Positions 45,601-50,912 of a DNA stretch of 64,000 nucleotides are shown piece by piece. Made by a program: the position numbers and the translations under genes. This DNA is from Blastomussa wellsi (Eukaryota > Cnidaria > Anthozoa > Scleractinia > Plerogyridae). The stretch spans positions 20,187,568 to 20,251,567 of the forward strand of contig OX393567.1 of NCBI GenBank assembly GCA_947652115.1. The letters are read 5' to 3'. Numbering within the stretch: the first letter of the stretch is position 1; each line of letters opens with the position of its first letter. Below the pieces are notes generated by a model. That model searched no databases. It was not told where the DNA came from and saw nothing but the letters and a program-made list of their open reading frames with translations.

Positions 45601-47641
45601 TCAGTTGTAGATTATCACTTCTCCCTCCAAGAGGGGCTATGCGAGAGCATAGCACAGCACTCTGACACAATACTAGGTAATTTCATAAAAAGAGTGTTGG
45701 GTGTTGTGTTGAGTACTGATGTGTTTAAGATCAAGCTTAAAGGGCCTTTGTCACTTTCCTGCGCATGTGGCGATTTGATTTCTGATCCATCAGGCGACCC
45801 CGCCCGAACCTCCCCCCTCCCCGGGTTCAAGTCCATCTCTTTCCCAGATTCTTGGCTACTTGTTCTGACTGTTTTCTGTCGATCTATTAAAGAAGGAGAA
45901 TGCAATAGCAAATGGTTTTCTTGAGCATGTGAACTTGATTCAAGAAAGTGGGATAAATCATCGTTTCTTGGAAAAACCTCACCCACCCATCCTCTAACTC
46001 ACTGAGAAGCGTGGGCTAGGGTCGGGTAGGTGGGGGCTTTCCCAGAAGCGATGATCGACATCCGCAAAATGTATTAATTTCAGGTCGAAGTTGTTGACAA
46101 ACTGGTCAATACTTGTGGAGTGAGGATGGATCAAATTGTCGTTCTGTCCCCCTACCGAGCCCAGTGTCATGTGATTCGAGAAAATCTCACAAATCGGAAT
46201 TTATCCAGTGTGCCTGTCATTTCCATTGTCAAAAGCCAAGGTAAGCTGTTTTGTTAAATAAAATGTAGATAAAATTCTGCGCGCACTCTGATTGGTCAAA
46301 ACCCCGTGTTTTATCATAGTATAAAACATAGAAAAAGCATGTTTCATTGTTATTCGTCAGCTTTACTCTAGTGAAAAGTCGCAAGAGGTGGCGGAGAACA
46401 TTTTCTATGAAGAGAAAAATTGCCGAAGAAGCTTCTGAGTTCGAGAGGAAAGTAGAAGAAGAGAAATTATATTGCTTCAGTTTATCGATCATGCGTGTTT
46501 TGTTGTTTTTACTCGTGCGTATGGAAGCTGTATCATAAAGCTTCCTGTTTTCTACATTTCCCTCGTGTTCTCAATTTCCCGTCGTGTTTTATGATAGTAT
46601 AACACATTGCTTAGGCTTCTTTATTTGTTAAATAAAAGAAACCGAGAAGGGTTTCTGGAAGTAGTTAATCATCGATATCATCGTCAATATAATACCTTTT
46701 CCCTAGCTGGGAATTCCCAGCGGCTTCGATGTACAAAAGAAATTCTCCTGACTTGTTATCGCACGTATAAAAATAATCTTACTCTTCTGGGAAAATTTTT
46801 TCCACTGTAAGTCAACCGAAGCTAAAGGCGTCAAAGCAACAAATAAGACTTATTTTCTGTTGATCTTTTCCTCCCCAGGTAGCGAATGTGATTTCGTGAT
46901 CATATCGCTAGTTCGGTCACTACCAGACTCTCAGATAGACCACGAACCCAGCGGCGCATGGCTGGGAAAGAACCTAGGTTTTGTGACCGATGAGCACCAA
47001 ATCAATGTGGCTTTGACGAGAGCGAAACAAGGACTGTGTATTATTGGTAAGATAAGATTAATTTTCTTTCTTGTTAAACAAGGAGCTATGAATCAGGTTG
47101 GCTGGGTTAGTTTCTACATTTAGAGCGGTTTTCAGTGTCGAAAATAATTTAGCGAATTAAATTGATTTTGCATAACTACGCTTAGCCTAACCAAGTAAAA
47201 CCAAAACCAATCGTAAACCGCGTGTACACGTTTTACCGCGCTTTTCAAGTATTGATTGGATCACTGGATGGTCTCCTTCCGTTGTAATTGGTTTTCAAAT
47301 TATACCTTTGTGTATTGTCGTGGAATAATCACAGTAAACTAATTGCAATTTTACAATACCCATTTTACAATTACAATTTTTTTGTACAAGGGGCATTTCG
47401 TTTATTAGCTAAGGTATTTAGTCATAATAATTGCAACGTTTTGGACATAAAAACATGCGTTTGCGGCAACACTATTAACCATATCAGATAACGGTAACGG
47501 TTTCTTTGAAACTAAAGATGTTGTTTATCTCCTTTGAATACAGGTAACAAGAATTTACTTGAGGTTTGTGAAATGTGGAAATGTCTTATTGATCATTACA
47601 GAAGTAAAGCTTGCCTTGTGGACGACCAAAATTGGCCTTGA
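9212..47641 (+). CDS. HELZ2-like: HELZ2-like giant protein: TPR, CCCH fingers, SF1 helicase, RNB exonuclease, SF1 helicase (32 exons, start codon unresolved)
   Basis: The product is a predicted multidomain RNA helicase and 3'-5' exoribonuclease related to vertebrate HELZ2. I joined 32 exons by GT/AG borders and reading phase. Every junction is in frame, giving about 10,559 nt (about 3,520 codons) ending in TGA at 47639-47641. Rough residues: TPR 1-244, charged linker 245-393, CCCH fingers about 495-600, HELZ-type beta region 664-1050, helicase 1 about 1050-1470, cold-shock and RNB about 1845-2350, acidic tract about 2545-2690, helicase 2 about 2997-3519. Human HELZ2 is about 2,650 residues and, as far as I know, lacks the TPR block. 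The first visible exon has no convincing ATG at its beginning. It may start at the acceptor ending at 9211, with the start codon in an unseen upstream exon. Phase agreement across all exons argues for one gene rather than two. Domain identity is very secure; exact exon borders and the 5' end are predictions. Confidence 0.88.
9968..10318. mobile_element. TTAA-type palindromic MITE, left end lost
   Basis: Lies in the first intron and is closely related to the element at 15663-16096. Shared parts include CTGACTATTTATAGCATTCA, the long central palindrome around GGGCGTGGGTCTATTCCTGA, and the right end GGGGTTAGGTGCACTTTAA. The right end finishes in TTAA at 10315-10318. The left terminal repeat is not recognisable, so the copy is truncated or rearranged. 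Confidence 0.75.
10324..10520 (+). mobile_element. tRNA-derived SINE-like sequence
   Basis: The head has an A-box GGTTAGCTCAGTTGG and a B-box-like GAGGTCTCAGTTCCCAG at the spacing seen in tRNA-derived SINEs. It is followed by an unrelated body and a (GATGAT) run near 10496-10515. The cloverleaf is poor, so it is not a functional tRNA gene. It lies directly downstream of the TTAA MITE end. Confidence 0.55.
11880..12190. repeat. Repeat cluster with TTCAGACGCCG words
   Basis: The word TTCAGACGCCG occurs near 11888, 11959 and 12170, and its inverted form CGGCGTCTGAAT occurs near 12074. The mixture of direct and inverted copies suggests a degraded DNA transposon within the intron between exons 3 and 4. 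No coding potential is seen. Confidence 0.5.
12840..13000. repeat. Dispersed repeat, copy in HELZ2-like intron
   Basis: The segment TTAAGGTTGCTCTGAAACCGCTCC followed by TTTTTCAATTTTGCAA closely resembles 61576-61700 (same phrase with GTGGCTCTGAAACC and TTTTTTCACCTTTGCAA). The two copies lie in introns of the two HELZ2-like genes. Confidence 0.6.
13908..14309. mobile_element. About 400-bp inverted-repeat element
   Basis: The left end ACACTCTTTTTTTATAAG (AATATTG) is matched by the right end TTATAAAAAAGAAAGAGTGT. The interior has repeated ATATTCTTA words and no coding signal. It lies in the intron between exons 6 and 7. I could not define a target-site duplication. Confidence 0.6.
15410..16262. 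mobile_element. Second copy of the tRNA-carrying MITE, reversed and interrupted
   Basis: This copy is in opposite orientation to 4492-4966. One end has CTCGTAAACGGTCG, and the other has ATGGCATCGTGCGTTTAGG after GGTTACCAATTATGGCATCG. The tRNA-like portion is at about 15510-15600 on the minus strand (GAATCGAACCCTGAACC is the inverted B-box). Flanks share CGGCGC, a possible degraded duplication. It is split by the TTAA MITE at 15663-16096. Confidence 0.75.
15663..16096. mobile_element. TTAA-flanked (piggyBac-like) palindromic MITE nested in another MITE
   Basis: It starts TTAAAGTGCACC and ends GGTGCACTTTAA, with TTAA at both edges (15663-15666 and 16093-16096). Both ends continue as inverted CCCCAAAATATTTTTTT-like arms. 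The centre is a long palindrome around ATAGACCCACGCCCCTTC. The homologous position in the element at 4492-4966 (TTAA at 4649-4652, flanked by CCAAATGC and TTGTTCAATTTCAG) is an empty site. That confirms exact TTAA insertion. No transposase is present. Confidence 0.88.
16716..17338. mobile_element. 623-bp TTAA-flanked MITE
   Basis: Left end TTAAGGACGTTCGCG and right end CGCGAACGTCCTTAA are perfect inverted repeats, each including TTAA. The interior is noncoding and holds a CG-rich patch (GAGCGCGCGCGC near 16789). It lies in the intron between exons 7 and 8. The TTAA ends suggest mobilisation by a piggyBac-type transposase. Confidence 0.82.
17573..22346 (+). CDS. HELZ2-like gene, charged linker exons (8-13)
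   Basis: Exons: 17573-17659, 18365-18472, 19394-19441, 20395-20466, 20616-20673, 22272-22346. These encode a hydrophilic, probably disordered or coiled linker between the TPR block and the zinc fingers. Exon 8 (NSDLREKENEIRTKMAEAQ) looks helical or coiled. Exon 10 is a 48-nt exon reading PKNKKELKREERRRDK. Exon 12 is acidic (TDFETEEEQ). Exon 13 reads KGSKKRKRRRKTKNLRAKR, which resembles a nuclear localisation signal or an RNA-binding basic patch. Phases join without conflict from exon 7 through exon 14. The 19394-19441 exon has a weak acceptor and could be optional. No enzymatic motif is visible here. Confidence 0.65.
21334..21783. mobile_element. 450-bp TTAA-flanked MITE with long arms
   Basis: The left end TTAAAATACCCCTGAGACG and the right end CGTCTCAGGGGCACTTTAA are inverted. 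The arms continue inward through ATTGGTGGT and again at GGACATGAGAAGTCAT/ATGACTTCTCATGTCC. A short direct copy of the left boundary (ACGAATTTGATGATTGTCTC) lies just upstream, at about 21258-21297. It lies in the intron between exons 12 and 13. Confidence 0.75.
22877..25014 (+). CDS. HELZ2-like gene, two CCCH zinc fingers (exons 14-16)
   Basis: Exons: 22877-23305, 24428-24572, 24780-25014. Exon 14 is Ser/Pro-rich and then carries a clear CCCH finger with spacing C-x8-C-x5-C-x3-H (CKYYLLQQPCFQGERCSYAH). A second finger is split by an intron. Exon 15 ends in KYRIC plus part of the next codon, and exon 16 continues WKKGMCKCGRVCTFAH, giving C-x7-C-x5-C-x3-H once spliced. Each finger is followed by an acidic/Trp helix (EEERLAWEED and EKELTAWNEH). 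CCCH fingers typically bind single-stranded RNA, and CCCH fingers ahead of an SF1 helicase are typical of HELZ and HELZ2. Donor choice at 24573 avoids an in-frame TAG and restores the frame. Exon 16 continues into a highly charged Glu/Lys stretch. Confidence 0.85.
23994..24221. mobile_element. Short inverted-repeat element
   Basis: TTTAGTAAAATCCAACTAG on the left is matched by CTAGTTGGATTTTACTAAA on the right, about 200 bp apart. The interior includes GTTCTGATTGGTTGAGC, a phrase common to several repeats in this window. It lies in the intron between the exons encoding the two zinc fingers. Confidence 0.65.
24629..24680. repeat. Simple repeat (ATAATG)n
   Basis: AT-rich microsatellite of ATAATG/ATAATA units in the intron that splits the second CCCH finger. 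Confidence 0.85.
25610..29076 (+). CDS. HELZ2-like gene, HELZ-type beta domain ahead of helicase 1 (exons 17-19)
   Basis: Exons: 25610-25744, 26780-27363, 28635-29076. This is the region that links the fingers to the helicase core in HELZ-family proteins. Recognisable pieces include LGLPGVDVACEPEDL (exon 17), FGSFRQFVVFDFGKE (exon 18) and LLYGAFHVSRPITPDD (exon 19). The FRQ-VVFDFG motif is, from memory of the family, typical of HELZ/MOV10-like proteins. The region is rich in beta-strand-forming residues and contains no catalytic motif. Junction phases are 0, 2 and 0. Introns on either side carry a GC-rich minisatellite (27406-27510) and several MITEs. Function beyond a structural or RNA-contacting role cannot be read from the sequence. 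Confidence 0.8.
26185..26312. repeat. Inverted repeat, MITE-like
   Basis: TGATTGGCTGAAATCTAAC is matched by GTTAGATTCTATCCAATCA about 80 bp later. The outer flanks (AGGAACAGGAAGCTC and GAGCTACTTGTCCC) also show weaker inverted similarity. The element at 49624-49764 has related wording (ATTTGATTGGCTGAA), so both probably belong to one family. Confidence 0.55.
27406..27510. repeat. GC-rich minisatellite of GGCCC units in an intron
   Basis: About 105 bp of irregular units built on GGCCCGNNG/GGCCCANG (for example CGGCCCGAAGGCCCGAAGG). It lies about 40 bp after the donor of exon 18. The surrounding DNA is AT-rich, so the composition change is abrupt. Confidence 0.85.
28380..28470. repeat. Dispersed repeat fragment
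   Basis: ATAAGCTCCGGCCTTATGGG continuing CACTAGCCTCATACACAGAC resembles 49150-49195 (ATAAGTTCTGGCCTGATGAG continuing CAACTTGTCTCGTATGCAGAC). Class unknown. Confidence 0.5.
29795..30012. mobile_element. MITE with ATCAATAAAGGGCAAAA termini
   Basis: The left end TTATCAATAAAGGGCAAAAT and the right end TTTTGCCCTTTATTGATAA are inverted repeats about 215 bp apart. The interior includes GATTGGTTGAGAGAGAGGGC and GATTGGCTAATCC. It lies in the intron before the first helicase exon and directly next to the hairpin at 30034-30155. Confidence 0.7.
30034..30155. repeat. 122-bp near-perfect hairpin
   Basis: GTACTATTAAGGATTAATTG at the left pairs with CAATTAATCCTTAATAGTAC at the right, and the inner parts (TTTTCAAAATTTTCCAAA and its complement) also pair. 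The loop contains CGTCGCTTCGCGACTCG, itself nearly palindromic. A transcript would fold into an extended hairpin. Confidence 0.88.
30971..33700 (+). CDS. HELZ2-like gene, first SF1 (Upf1-like) helicase domain (exons 20-23 start)
   Basis: Exons 30971-31567, 31888-32310, 33183-33258, then the start of the large exon at 33431. All core motifs can be seen: a Q-like LNEDQKEIIRKI, Walker A GPFGTGKT, motif Ia LICTHSNSAADIHVELL, Walker B/motif II ILIDEAAQALETEAL, motif III VVFTGDHMQ, motif IV LLTENYRSNEQVL, a motif V region around the 33258/33431 junction (VQGKQFRALFVS) and motif VI LNTALTRAQSLIAVVGD. No catalytic residue is obviously missing, so an active ATP-driven RNA (or RNA/DNA) helicase is predicted. 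This matches the N-terminal helicase of HELZ2. Motif VI falls at the beginning of the 4.65-kb exon, which runs directly on into the nuclease domain. Confidence 0.9.
32379..32612. mobile_element. Inverted-repeat element with ACACACGAGGGG ends
   Basis: The left CACACACGAGGGGACTAGTC and the right ACTAGTCGTTGGGAATAGCC then CCCTCGTGTGTG form imperfect inverted ends. The interior has repeated GGGACAAGTC/GACTTGTCCC and AGGGACCAGAATTTGGTCCC palindromes. It lies in the intron following exon 21. Confidence 0.65.
32815..33005 (-). mobile_element. tRNA-Thr-like SINE, minus-strand copy
   Basis: The minus strand reads TTCATAGCTCAGTTAATAG (A-box) and CACAGGTTCGAATCC (B-box) at 32860-32933. It is followed by the same body as the copies near 44.2 and 44.4 kb (AATTGGAAATTCACTGCGAT). 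The D-loop GGTA motif is mutated to AATA. It is a SINE fossil and not a working tRNA gene. Confidence 0.7.
33431..38084 (+). CDS. HELZ2-like gene, 4.65-kb exon with cold-shock/RNB exoribonuclease domain and acidic tract
   Basis: A single exon of 4,654 nt, starting in phase 1 and ending in phase 2. After helicase motif VI comes a long Ser/Asp/Glu-rich spacer. Then come cold-shock-like segments (GEIIGTRHHAINNRERQFV near 34.72 kb) and the pre-RNB pattern PLGIVTKKIRRGFD...SFPEEVTEEV. The RNB core runs from about 35.2 to 36.3 kb. The catalytic signature is TIDPPGSKALDDAL near 35.22 kb, followed by VGVHIADVSYFV, and the closing signature is YTRFTSPIRRYLDIEVHRL. RNB enzymes (RNase II/R, DIS3) degrade RNA 3'-5' using four Asp residues. 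Here the second of the four is Ala, while the first and the final DD pair are kept. From about 36.82 to 37.27 kb lies a Glu/Ala low-complexity tract. The C-terminal part continues as a diverged region with no motif I recognise. Confidence 0.9.
39743..47641 (+). CDS. HELZ2-like gene, second SF1 helicase domain and C-terminus (exons 24-32)
   Basis: Exons: 39743-39831, 40281-40430, 41095-41226, 41779-42068, 43621-43938, 44676-44933, 46084-46240, 46879-47046, 47544-47641. Motifs in order: Walker A IQGPPG/TGKT with an intron inside it, motif Ia VLYCGPSNKSVDVVAEYL, motif II QCIVDECGMCTEPE, motif III VVLIGDHKQLQP, motif IV LKEQYRMHPEICEFPS, VVLSPYRAQ, motif V VISIVKSQGSECDFVIISL and motif VI DEHQINVALTRAKQGLCIIG. 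This is the C-terminal Upf1-like helicase of HELZ2. Motif II is DECG rather than the common DEAG/DEAA, and the minus-strand paralog shares this variant, so it is inherited and not decay. The protein ends QNWP then TGA. A possible polyadenylation hexamer lies at 48669-48674. Confidence 0.92.
40017..40190. repeat. Tetranucleotide repeat (GGTC/CAGT)n
   Basis: Runs of GGTCGGTTGGTC, GGGTGGGTGGGT and CAGTCAGTCAGTCAG in the intron between exons 24 and 25. It gives misleading open frames of Ser/Gln/Val. Confidence 0.9.
41257..41428. repeat. Pyrimidine-rich (TACC/CTTN)n repeat
   Basis: CTACCTACCTGCCTACCTAC-type units and CTTTCTTC runs right after the Walker A exon (donor at 41227). Open frames here are simple-sequence artefacts. 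Confidence 0.85.
43156..43272. repeat. Hairpin-forming inverted repeat
   Basis: TGATAGTTGTCCC plus GGAAATTTGATGTTCTTAAA is matched by its reverse complement TTTAAGAACATCAAATTTCC plus GGGGCAACTATCA. Arms are about 35 bp, in the intron between exons 27 and 28. Confidence 0.75.
44156..44620 (+). mobile_element. Two tandem tRNA-Thr-like SINE units
   Basis: tRNA-like heads are at 44170-44241 and 44416-44487, 246 bp apart. Both have the A-box TAGCTCAGTTGGTAGAGC, and copy 1 has an intact B-box GGGTTCGAATCCC. The acceptor arms GGCTTCA/TGAAGCC pair perfectly in copy 2, with one mismatch in copy 1. The anticodon position reads GGT (Thr). Each head is followed by the same 3' body ending near ATGAATTATTTCATATATAC. 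Copy 1 could conceivably be a functional tRNA, but the shared tail marks a SINE family. Both copies lie in the intron before exon 29. Confidence 0.72.
45001..45175 (+). mobile_element. Degraded third SINE copy
   Basis: Same 5' lead (TTGACCTCGCTCCC), B-box GCGGGTTCGAATC and tail (GCGATGATCATTCTTCAC) as the copies at 44156-44620. It lacks about 20 bp of the A-box region. Confidence 0.65.
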
Positions 47642-47769
47642 CTGGAACTGATAAATTAAAGTGGAGAAGTAGCAAACGTAGTCCAGAGTAAAATTAGTGG
47701 AAAGGTCTTCAGCGTTTTGCTGTAAAATGTTCTCTTGGCTTGGGTCTGTCGCTCACTTGTTTCCTCGAA

Positions 47770-47870
47770 TCTTGGTTCTTAGTTCAGTTTAGTTTAGTCT
47801 AGTCTAGTTTATTTTATTTTAGTTTGTTTAGTGTAGTTTAGTTTGGTTTAGAGTTTGGTTTAGTAAATTA
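47770..47870. repeat. Pentanucleotide repeat (AGTTT/TAGTT)n
   Basis: Irregular run of TAGTTTAGTCTAGTCTAGTT and TAGTTTGGTTTAG words about 130 bp past the stop codon of gene 1. Confidence 0.8.
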
Positions 47871-48668
47871 ATGCACATAGCTTTCACTTCAATTGTAACT
47901 TTAATTAATCTCCACCTATTCGCCATGTTCAGAGTTGTTCGGAAGGGGAAGGGGCAAGCGATGGTGGAGCAGACAAATTAGAATTTAGGGAACGCCTTGT
48001 TTTGGTCGAAATCTCATCTCCGAATGTTTGACCCCACAGTTTTCGGTACGATTACGTGTAAACATGACGTATTCGGAAGGCGAAGGGGCGTGCACAATGT
48101 TTAGATTGAACAAAATAATAAAGACTTTTTTCGTTCCTAAGTAATTTTGGTTCCTTAGTACGAGCTTTGCTAGGACCGGCACGAATTCTACGAAAGAATA
48201 AATAATACCATGCATTTTTTAACCTGCTTTGCAGCCGGGCGTGCCAAGAATAAATCCTCGGTATTAATAATAGTCTACACAGGCGGTTTAGGCTGTCTGC
48301 GCATGCTAGCAATTTTAGAATTTTTACATTTTTAAAAAGTCATTTTGAATGTAGAAAATAATAATAAATAATGCCATACAAATTTAGAATTCTTACTAAT
48401 ATTTTACAAGAAATGTTAAAGACATTTCGAATGTAGAAAATAACAATTTTCAGGAGTCAGATTAATAATTAGAATTTTTTTATTTATTGAGAGTAAACAG
48501 CTGTAAGATTGAGATACAATCTTATGTCTTACGTAATCTTACGCAAGCGCGTGTAAAACAGTTTTCTATTTTATAGTTTTACCTGTCACTTTATAGTAGT
48601 GTTTAAGATTATGAATTGAAATTACAGACTATGGGAGTTGCTGGTTGCTATAATGGACGTTTTCGTTG

Positions 48669-48674
48669 AATAAA
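48669..48674 (+). promoter_or_regulatory. Candidate polyadenylation signal of gene 1
   Basis: An AATAAA hexamer about 1.03 kb after the stop codon, followed by a T/G-rich stretch (GGTTTTTGCTGATTGATC then GGTTCTTTTTTTG). An ATTAAA at 47655 and an AATAAA at 48197 are alternatives. No transcript evidence is available. Confidence 0.3.
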
Positions 48675-49623
48675 CTGGTTTTTGCTGATTGATCTATTTG
48701 GTTCTTTTTTTGCTTCTGGGCCTTAATTAAAATGTCGATCTGTCTCTATAATATGGGAGACCCGGTGCGTGGCCTAATTGTAAGTGGGCTGGACTCCACA
48801 TTGAACAATCTGACATACTCTCATAGTGCCCCTCTTCAGCCAGGTATATATATAGATTACTTCATAGAAAGTGCGACGTACGGATTTTTATTCACGAGTT
48901 GCAAAACTTTAGCAAAGCTATACGCGAAGCTGATTGGACGTATCGCTTTTCTCACATGTGAAAATATAGCAGATATAGAATTCTATCTGCAAGGTTTATT
49001 ACCTAAAATTGTCGCTATCTATATAATAAAAATATTTACTGGCGAATTTAATTCTGAAGGTTTGGGGGGGGGGGGGGATGAGTTGACTAGCATTCCATCC
49101 AGCGGGGAGTAGAAATACTCCTAGTCGCTTCATGCGAGGGAAACCGGGATAAGTTCTGGCCTGATGAGCAACTTGTCTCGTATGCAGACTTTGCCTCTAC
49201 CTGTCTCTAAAATATTCGAGTCTCCGAGGTATCACGTCCGGGTTCTTCAAAGCTGGGTTAAGATAACCCAGGTTTAGTGGGAAATTTGGCTCAGATATAT
49301 GAAAGCTTAAAAATAAAATTAATTCAGTTTTATTCTTCTTGTCTGCAATTTGATGATTGGATGCTCTAAAAAGACAAGAGAAAACAACCGGAGAAAATGC
49401 TTTTGGACAAAAGAAAAGGAAACACGGATTGAAATTTAACCTAGGGTTAGTGCTAACCCAACAACTGGGCCAGCGGGTCAGCTAACGTTGTGGATGGAGA
49501 CATTCTTGTTATAAGAAAGTTGTTAGGAGCACAATGTAAGCTCCAAATACCAGGAAGAGAGAAGAAATACCACGCATATCAAAGTGTACGTAACAAGTTC
49601 GTGGTCTTGCAAGAAACGAAGAC

Positions 49624-49764
49624 GTGGCTCTGGGAACACATGATTTGATTGGCTGAAGTCTAATGCACACCAGCAGTATTTTCTTTGCATTGCCATTACA
49701 TAAGTTGTGATTGGACACCTTTTGTTTTATTTCAGCCAATCAAATCATGTGTTCCCAGAGCCAC
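49624..49764. repeat. 141-bp inverted repeat with perfect 34-bp arms
   Basis: GTGGCTCTGGGAACACATGA continuing TTTGATTGGCTGAA is exactly reverse-complementary to the right end, which finishes GTGTTCCCAGAGCCAC. It is a typical short MITE or foldback. Confidence 0.85.
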
Positions 49765-50912
49765 TTGTTCCTCGTCCATAGGCCCAGCCGGTTAAGAAGG
49801 ACAAGGAGCTCTGGAGACGAGAATGGGTTATCCCCGAACATTGAGTTTGTCTGTACCCGTATTCATACTTCTAGATAGAGAAGGTACTGCGAAAGTGAAG
49901 TTTCGTGCCCAAGGACACAACACAATGATTATAGCTCGAACCGCTCGATCTCGACAGCGTGAATAACTGAAAATGTGAACATTTTGGCAATTATTAAGGA
50001 AACCCCTGAATATTTAACATTAATATTTACATTGAGGGTTGATACATTTCACCTCTCAATTTCCACCTCCATAATTATATTTTGCTTCCAATTTTTGCCA
50101 TAAGCATCGTAAGCTCGCACTTTCAGGCTAAAATTATGTCATTGATGTATCATGGCCTCCCTTGCTGACGATGAAATCGTGACGTCATGCACACACGTAT
50201 TGTGCTTTTCCGCGGTGTCTCATCACCAGTCGCTAGGCCTCTGGGCCTCCCACTTAACACAAATACTAGACATCCAGAGTTTAAAATTCCCGCTCCTTCT
50301 TTATGGATCTTATCTTGTCAAATTGTTACTTCCATTATCCGAGGGATGTCGAAAGGCGTGGGCTACGAGCGGAGAAACTTCGAGCCTTGAACTGTTTGGG
50401 CTCAGCTCGCGCCTTTCCAGGAAAAAAACGCGCCCTTTTCACGTTTCTAGTGTAAGGCAGAGTAATATCCAAACGTTCACATCCAGACTCTAAATTGAAA
50501 GCAGGCAAAATGAATGCGCAAATGGTATCGCCCAAGCCAGGAAGTAAAGGGAACCTCAGTTGACAATTCAGAATTTCCAAAATGATCTATTTGATTTGCA
50601 AGAAAAATGTTCATATTTTTGGCCAAGATAATGATATAGTTCACACGGTGACTCTTTTCTTTTCATGTCACAAATTGACTTGCAAATTTTTATTTTCAAG
50701 TTATGCATATTTTTATCATCACCTTTGCAAGAAACGAGAGCAAGGAATCGTTATGGCGTTATGTCCTTGCCTTCTCTTCTTGTAGCAACGTCTCAAAATC
50801 CGCATATATTGACTTTAATATTGTCCGTAAGATTGTATTCGTCATCTGGTTAATGGTCCGCGTTAGCCTCGAAGCGAACTCATCCAACACACACTTCGGG
50901 AGTCGAGCGACA

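Larger units (their letters stand above)
47642..50900. other. Region downstream of gene 1, no further gene
   Basis: I find no exon chain. Contents are the pentanucleotide repeat, a 14-base G run at 49064-49077, a dispersed repeat fragment at about 49150-49195 and the hairpin at 49624-49764. Open frames at 48732-49112 and 50152-50493 have no family signature. Confidence 0.5.

Noticed and set aside
48732..49112. 126-codon open frame with hydrophobic segments
   Set aside because: No recognisable family, no supporting exons and a poly-G end; it looks like chance.
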